DNA of 9,209 bases. Source: QNES01 sp023143415. Its GTDB lineage: Bacteria; Pseudomonadota; Gammaproteobacteria; Beggiatoales; Beggiatoaceae. The notes under the pieces are model-generated. The model was given only the letters and a program-made list of their open reading frames with translations, did no database searches and was not told where the DNA came from. The translations under genes were made by a program, and so were the position numbers. Below are positions 6,873-9,209 of this stretch, in pieces. The stretch is taken from the NCBI GenBank assembly GCA_030632725.1, contig DAOVUF010000194.1:1-9209 (forward strand), read 5' to 3'. Each line of letters opens with the position of its first letter. Position 1 is the first letter of the stretch.

Positions 6873-7191
6873 AAGAACTGGTTTCGAGGTTTGAGTTTTT
6901 TGAAGAAAAACTCAAACCTCGAAAACACCTCATTTTGAAAAAGCTTATCGCAAGTTTGTAGAACGCAATGCCAATTTGCAAGAACGGATAGAGAATACTT
7001 TAGAGCAGATGGAGCAAGATGTCTTTGCAACTCATCTGAATACACATAAATTGTCAGGTAAACTATCTGAATTACGTGCCTGCTCGTGTGGTTATGATTG
7101 TCGGATCGTTTTTTCTATTGAAAAAAACAAGGAAAGTGGAAAAGAAGTGATTCTCTTGCTAAATATTGGAAAACATGATGAGGTTTATTGA
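6869..7191 (+). pseudogene. RelE/YafQ-type mRNA-interferase toxin, interrupted by a palindromic element
   Basis: ATG at 6869 encodes MKELV, then a 41-bp palindrome (6883-6923) intervenes and shifts the frame; the uninterrupted frame from the ATG stops at 6959-6961. The toxin body resumes at 6925 as TPHFEKAYRKFVERNA and runs to TGA 7189-7191. Joining the two sides gives a 93-residue protein with the family's HKLSGKL (46-52), the ACSCGYDCRIVFSI block (57-70) and the C-terminal IGKHDEVY. These match RelE/YafQ ribosome-associated endoribonucleases, whose catalytic His lies near the C-terminus. A fragment could start at TTG 6976 but would lack the N-terminal helix. The only defect visible is the insertion, so the interruption may be recent. 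Confidence 0.85.
6883..6923. mobile_element. 41-bp palindromic element inserted in the toxin gene (copy 5)
   Basis: TTCGAGGTTTGAG...CTCAAACCTCGAA. The inverted repeat is perfect over 6882-6900 and 6906-6924, with the loop TGAAG. Removing 41 bases at these borders turns ...CTGGT|AACACC... into CTG GTA ACA CCT, restoring Leu-Val-Thr-Pro at the place where toxin homology demands continuity. No target-site duplication longer than a base or two can be distinguished. This copy shows that the family can arrive as a discrete unit in a gene. The element encodes nothing and must be moved by a factor outside the window. Confidence 0.85.
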
Positions 7192-7195
7192 CTTT

Positions 7196-7317
7196 CCCCT
7201 CGTTCCCTCCAACGTGGGAACAAGTATCCCCCTTGCCCCTATAATTCATTCAAAGCCACTTGTTCTAGCCGTTTCAATGGCGGTAATGATGCCATATCTA
7301 ATTATACAATCAAACTA
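7196..7317. repeat. Hairpin plus restriction-gene-tail direct repeat, right copy
   Basis: Begins four bases after the toxin stop codon. A degenerate version of the CTCGTTCCC...GGGAAC hairpin lies at about 7199-7224, followed by 7238-7317, which repeats 6555-6630 nearly base for base. On the minus strand it reads LDMASLPPLKRLEQVALNEL and then a stop, the last 12 residues being identical to the restriction-like protein of 7980-8615. Together with the left copy it brackets the toxin-antitoxin module in direct orientation. Confidence 0.85.
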
Positions 7318-7341
7318 ATCTGACTAATTCTAAAAAAAAAT

Positions 7342-7377
7342 ATGCCCGCAAAAGATATCTACCATGATAAGGAATGA
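7342..7377 (+). pseudogene. xisH: 5' stub of xisH (fdxN element excision controlling factor XisH)
   Basis: ATG at 7342 encodes MPAKDIYHDKE and then TGA. MPAKDIYHD is the characteristic N-terminus of XisH, a PD-(D/E)XK-fold protein of about 135-140 residues normally encoded immediately upstream of xisI. An intact xisI starts 197 bases further on, in the expected order and strand. The remaining XisH coding sequence is not recognisable; instead the interval contains two palindromes (7416-7436 and 7437-7481). A minus-one indel near 7375 would give a faint continuation (ITNNFPLI), but I could not follow the gene further. I conclude that xisH has been deleted except for its start. Confidence 0.7.
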
Positions 7378-7415
7378 TCACGAAATAACTTCCCGTTAAT
7401 ATAATGATGAGAAAC

Positions 7416-7436
7416 CAAGTTTCTTGAAGAAACTTG
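7416..7436. repeat. Short palindrome CAAGTTTCTT-G-AAGAAACTTG
   Basis: A perfect 10-bp inverted repeat around a single G. It belongs to a second palindrome type also present at 9018-9050 (AGAAACCAAGTTTCTT...). Here the outer AACC/GATT flank is imperfect. It abuts the next palindrome with no spacer. Confidence 0.8.
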
Positions 7437-7481
7437 ATTCCAGGCTAAAGTTTTTTCTTTAAAAAAACTTTAGCCTGGAAT
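7437..7481. repeat. Palindromic repeat, copy 6 (ATTCCAGGCTAAAG)
   Basis: A perfect 20-bp inverted repeat, arms 7437-7456 and 7462-7481, loop CTTTA. Relative to copy 4 the outer stem carries CCAGG/CCTGG instead of CGAGG/CCTCG, a change present in both arms. It occupies the place where the body of xisH should be. The DNA from here to the xisI start (7482-7574) contains only a short open frame (PRYFVTVPNVKKALII...) of unknown origin. Confidence 0.9.
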
Positions 7482-7574
7482 TCTAAATCTCCACGTTATT
7501 TTGTGACTGTTCCTAATGTTAAAAAAGCCCTGATTATTGATTGTTTACCATATCAAAAAAGAGGAAATTGCTAA

Positions 7575-7910
7575 ATGGATAAACTAACACAATACCGCAA
7601 CTATGTACAACAACTCATAAACGAATATGCCAAATATCGCCCTGCTTATGGAGATATAGAAGTAGAAACCATTTTCGATACCCAACGCGATCATTATCAA
7701 CTCATTAATATTGGTTGGAATGATGAACAGCGTATTCATGGTTGCGCCTTACATATTGACATCAAAAATGGCAAAATTTGGCTCCAATACAATGGCACAG
7801 AAAATCATATTGCCAAAGAATTAGTCGCTTTAGGTGTTCCAAAAGAAGATATCGTCTTAGGCTTTCAAGCTCCTCATAAACGACAATTTACTGGGTTTGC
7901 TGTTATTTAG
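7575..7910 (+). CDS. xisI: XisI-family protein (fdxN element excision controlling factor)
   Basis: A 111-residue protein matching XisI throughout: MDKLTQYRNYVQQLINEYAK at the start, YGDIEVETIFDTQRDHYQLI (25-44), HIDIKNGKIWLQYNGTE (60-76) and the closing GVPKEDIVLGFQAPHKRQFT (87-106). In heterocystous cyanobacteria XisH and XisI act with the recombinase XisF in excising the fdxN element; XisHI pairs are also widespread outside that setting, where their role is unclear. GAGGAA (7561-7566) stands eight bases before the ATG, directly ahead of a TAA-ATG junction. The protein looks complete, but its usual partner is reduced to a stub, so this is an orphan xisI. Horizontal acquisition from a cyanobacterium-like pool is a reasonable inference. 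Confidence 0.92.
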   Translation: MDKLTQYRNYVQQLINEYAKYRPAYGDIEVETIFDTQRDHYQLINIGWNDEQRIHGCALHIDIKNGKIWLQYNGTENHIAKELVALGVPKEDIVLGFQAPHKRQFTGFAVI

Positions 7911-7934
7911 GTGGGTAGGAGCGGCACCATTTCC

Positions 7935-7967
7935 CTCGTTCCCACGCTCCAGCAGCCTGGGAACGAG
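7935..7967. terminator. CTCGTTCCCA hairpin between convergent xisI and restriction-like gene
   Basis: CTCGTTCCCA (7935-7944) pairs with TGGGAACGAG (7958-7967) around a 13-nt loop. It lies between the xisI stop (7910) and the minus-strand stop at 7980, so both convergent transcripts would read into it. It is the third copy of the hairpin also found at 6517-6542 and about 7199-7224. There is no U-tract, so termination is not certain. Confidence 0.6.
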
Positions 7968-7979
7968 TACCCCCCGCTC

Positions 7980-8615
7980 CTATAATTCATTCAAAGCCAC
8001 TTGCTCTAGCCGTTTCAATACGCTTAAAACCGTATATAACTCATTGCCCGGATTCCGAAGTTCAAACACCCGAGATAAAGCATATTGTGGCGTATTTCCT
8101 TTGACCAATTTGATAAAGACAAAACTGCCACCTGTTGTTATCATGCCAAAGCAAGGTTTATCTTGATTTTTATTAGCCAACATGTAAGCCAATATTTGTG
8201 CCAGTCCTGCTTCAATAGAAAAAGCCGCCTGTTTTGATTCAATCACCATAACCCAAAATTGATCTTTCAAAACCAAAACATCAATTTTTCCCTCAACAAT
8301 CACATCGCCATCTCTATTGGAGACTTTAACCGAATATTCTGATTTCGTATGAAAGGGATATGAATAAAAACCGGCGAGATGTAATAATGGTCCTAATATT
8401 GCCATCTTAACGGTATCTTCTAATAAAGGAGGATACTCAAGTAAATTAAAATAATCCTCCTTCATCCTATCCAAAAATCGTTTATCAAAATCAGTGATAT
8501 CTGGTCCTTCAACTTGCCATTCTTGAAAAAATTGGCTATCTTTAGTCAATTGAAGACCAAATTGGGTTCTCAAGTGATTTAATGAAATATCACTCGCACG
8601 AATAGTTTGACTCAT
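7980..8615 (-). CDS. Restriction endonuclease-like protein (PD-(D/E)XK, 'subunit R' N-terminal type)
   Basis: A 211-residue soluble protein related to the stand-alone proteins annotated as restriction endonuclease subunit R, common in cyanobacteria. The core GKIDVLVLKDQFWVMVIESK (109-128) gives a PD-(D/E)XK signature with D112, E126 and K128; the helix AGLAQILAYML (136-146) follows as in HsdR N-terminal domains. Upstream, YFNLLEYPPLLEDTVKMAIL (55-74) is the conserved family segment. There is no helicase domain, no HsdM/HsdS neighbour and no membrane segment. AAGGAG (8623-8628 on the plus strand as CTCCTT) lies seven bases before the ATG, supporting this start. It probably cuts or binds DNA, but whether it acts in defence is unproven. 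Its 3' end is echoed in the repeats at 6555-6630 and 7238-7317. Confidence 0.8.
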   Translation of the reverse strand: MSQTIRASDISLNHLRTQFGLQLTKDSQFFQEWQVEGPDITDFDKRFLDRMKEDYFNLLEYPPLLEDTVKMAILGPLLHLAGFYSYPFHTKSEYSVKVSNRDGDVIVEGKIDVLVLKDQFWVMVIESKQAAFSIEAGLAQILAYMLANKNQDKPCFGMITTGGSFVFIKLVKGNTPQYALSRVFELRNPGNELYTVLSVLKRLEQVALNEL

Positions 8616-8634
8616 CGCATTTCTCCTTTTATAA

Positions 8635-8814
8635 TATATACTCGACTATCAAGTTTTTTTATAAGTTATTGATTTAATATCTAATTTTAATTTAGCACTC
8701 AAAAGACACTTAAAACTAAATTATCTTAAAAATCAATTATTTATAGATTTAAAGGCTCAAAAATCAATTCTCGTCAAGCCAAATCACATCAAAAACTTGA
8801 TAGTCGAGTATATA
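8635..8814. mobile_element. 180-bp MITE-like element with perfect 24-bp terminal inverted repeats
   Basis: TATATACTCGACTATCAAGT... at 8635-8658 is the exact reverse complement of 8791-8814. The 132-bp interior is very A/T-rich, has no coding capacity and contains AAAAATCAATT twice (near 8729 and 8760). The TATA at both ends would fit a TA target duplication of the IS630/Tc1-mariner type. The element sits 19 bases upstream of the restriction-like gene's start codon, so any promoter for that gene must lie inside or beyond it. No transposase is present in the window. Confidence 0.8.
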
Positions 8815-8840
8815 GTGGGTTTCGCGAGAGCGAAACCCAC
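8815..8840. repeat. GTGGGTTTCGC hairpin abutting the MITE
   Basis: GTGGGTTTCGC (8815-8825) pairs perfectly with GCGAAACCCAC (8830-8840) around GAGA. It is followed by CCTAC and directly touches the right end of the MITE-like element, so the element may have inserted at the edge of this hairpin. Confidence 0.85.
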
Positions 8841-8848
8841 CCTACACT

Positions 8849-8940
8849 TCAATGCCATTAAGGTCTGCCCCTACCAACATCCACGTATTCAGTGGCTGTA
8901 TGGGCGAACCTGCGAGTTCGCCCTGGCTTAATGGCATTGA
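8849..8940. repeat. 92-bp unit with 14-bp terminal inverted repeats and an internal hairpin
   Basis: TCAATGCCATTAAG (8849-8862) is the exact reverse complement of 8927-8940. Inside lies the hairpin GGGCGAAC-CTGCGA-GTTCGCCC (8902-8923). The interior also contains GGTCTGCCCCTAC, resembling one half of another hairpin repeat. The nested layout looks like one small repeat inserted in another, or a second non-autonomous element. No gene is supported here. Confidence 0.75.
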
Positions 8941-9017
8941 TCCTAACACTTATTATACTTACTTTTGCGTCTCTACTTTTAGTTCTATAGATGTTCAGAT
9001 AAATAACTTCACAGAAA

Positions 9018-9050
9018 AGAAACCAAGTTTCTTTAAGAAACTTGGTTTCT
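9018..9050. repeat. Palindrome AGAAACCAAGTTTCTT (second type)
   Basis: A perfect 16-bp inverted repeat (9018-9033 with 9035-9050) around a single T. It is a longer, perfect version of the palindrome at 7416-7436. It lies in A/T-rich DNA with no supported gene on either strand. Confidence 0.9.
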
Positions 9051-9109
9051 AAAAATTTATTTTTCTGACGCTGCGAGCCAGGGAAAGCCGATAGGCGGGG
9101 GCGAGTAGT

Positions 9110-9132
9110 CTCTGGTAGCCAGAGCACTTTTT
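9110..9132 (+). terminator. Hairpin followed by T7
   Basis: CTCTGG (9110-9115) pairs with CCAGAG (9119-9124) around TAG, then CAC and TTTTTTT (9126-9132... approximately). This is the form of a plus-strand intrinsic terminator, but no plus-strand gene is visible upstream. It could end a small unrecognised transcript covering the GC-rich block 9066-9109, or it may be chance. Beyond it, to 9209, the only structure seen is the hairpin CTTGTCCC-TTT-GGGACAAG (9171-9189). Confidence 0.4.
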
Positions 9133-9170
9133 TTGCTAAAGTCGGCGTAGAGTCATTGGGGTAGCTGGGT

Positions 9171-9189
9171 CTTGTCCCTTTGGGACAAG
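9171..9189. repeat. Short hairpin at the right edge
   Basis: CTTGTCCC (9171-9178) pairs with GGGACAAG (9182-9189) around TTT. It lies in a block of higher GC content that continues to the window edge. I cannot tell whether it belongs to an RNA, an insertion sequence end or another repeat. Confidence 0.7.
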
Positions 9190-9209
9190 GACAGCGGACA
9201 CAGGACGGC

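Noticed and set aside
7482..7574. Short frame PRYFVTVPNVKKALII upstream of xisI
   Set aside because: I tested it as the missing C-terminus of XisH, but it does not resemble known XisH endings, so it is left unassigned.
6517..7967. Recurrent hairpins considered as integron attC sites
   Set aside because: They are only 26-33 bp, lack the R and L box consensus and there is no integrase; kept only as a pattern to examine.
7897..8166. Plus-strand open frame overlapping the end of xisI and the restriction-like gene
   Set aside because: It reads through the hairpin and antisense to a convincing minus-strand gene; no ribosome site or homology.
8858..9127. Minus-strand open frame of 89 codons across the right-edge repeats
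   Set aside because: It passes through a perfect palindrome and the 92-bp inverted-repeat unit, so its openness is probably accidental.

Overview
This is a chromosomal fragment, low to moderate in GC and rich in repeats, probably from a gammaproteobacterium. The gammaproteobacterial-looking GspE and acetolactate synthase (IlvI/IlvH type), the XisHI and cyanobacteria-like restriction genes, and the dense short palindromes together suggest a filamentous sulfur oxidiser of the Beggiatoa/Thioploca type. That placement is inferred from gene content and remembered protein resemblance; no database search was run.

Layout. Positions 1-269 hold three palindromic repeats and an unidentified minus-strand coding remnant. 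270-1991 (minus) encodes the type II secretion ATPase GspE. 2281-3201 (plus) encodes an arginase/agmatinase-family ureohydrolase with a substituted metal ligand. 3456-5686 is a two-gene operon for acetolactate synthase (large and small subunits), preceded by a possible attenuator hairpin. From about 5690 to the end the window is accessory DNA: a cluster of GTCGGGTTA hairpins, the 3' remnant of a LamG-type surface-protein gene, a type II toxin-antitoxin pair whose toxin gene is interrupted by a palindrome, an xisH stub followed by an intact xisI, a minus-strand restriction-endonuclease-like gene, and a right flank packed with a MITE-like element and further inverted repeats.

The main result is evidence that one palindrome family inserts into genes. 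At 6883-6923 a 41-bp TTCGAGG...CCTCGAA palindrome lies five codons into a RelE/YafQ-type toxin gene. Removing exactly those 41 bases restores a 93-codon toxin overlapping its antitoxin by ATGA. Five more copies occur in the window, with matched changes in both stem arms. A second theme is that the toxin-antitoxin, xisI and restriction genes are separated by copies of a CTCGTTCCCACG-type hairpin. Two of these copies carry what looks like the 3' tail of the restriction gene and bracket the toxin-antitoxin module as direct repeats.

How the genes work together: gspE, the ureohydrolase gene and ilvBH are housekeeping genes with no evident functional link. The right half looks like a decaying defence or plasticity island in which at least three genes (surface protein, toxin, xisH) are broken. 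I saw no rRNA, tRNA, CRISPR array, transposase or integrase gene.
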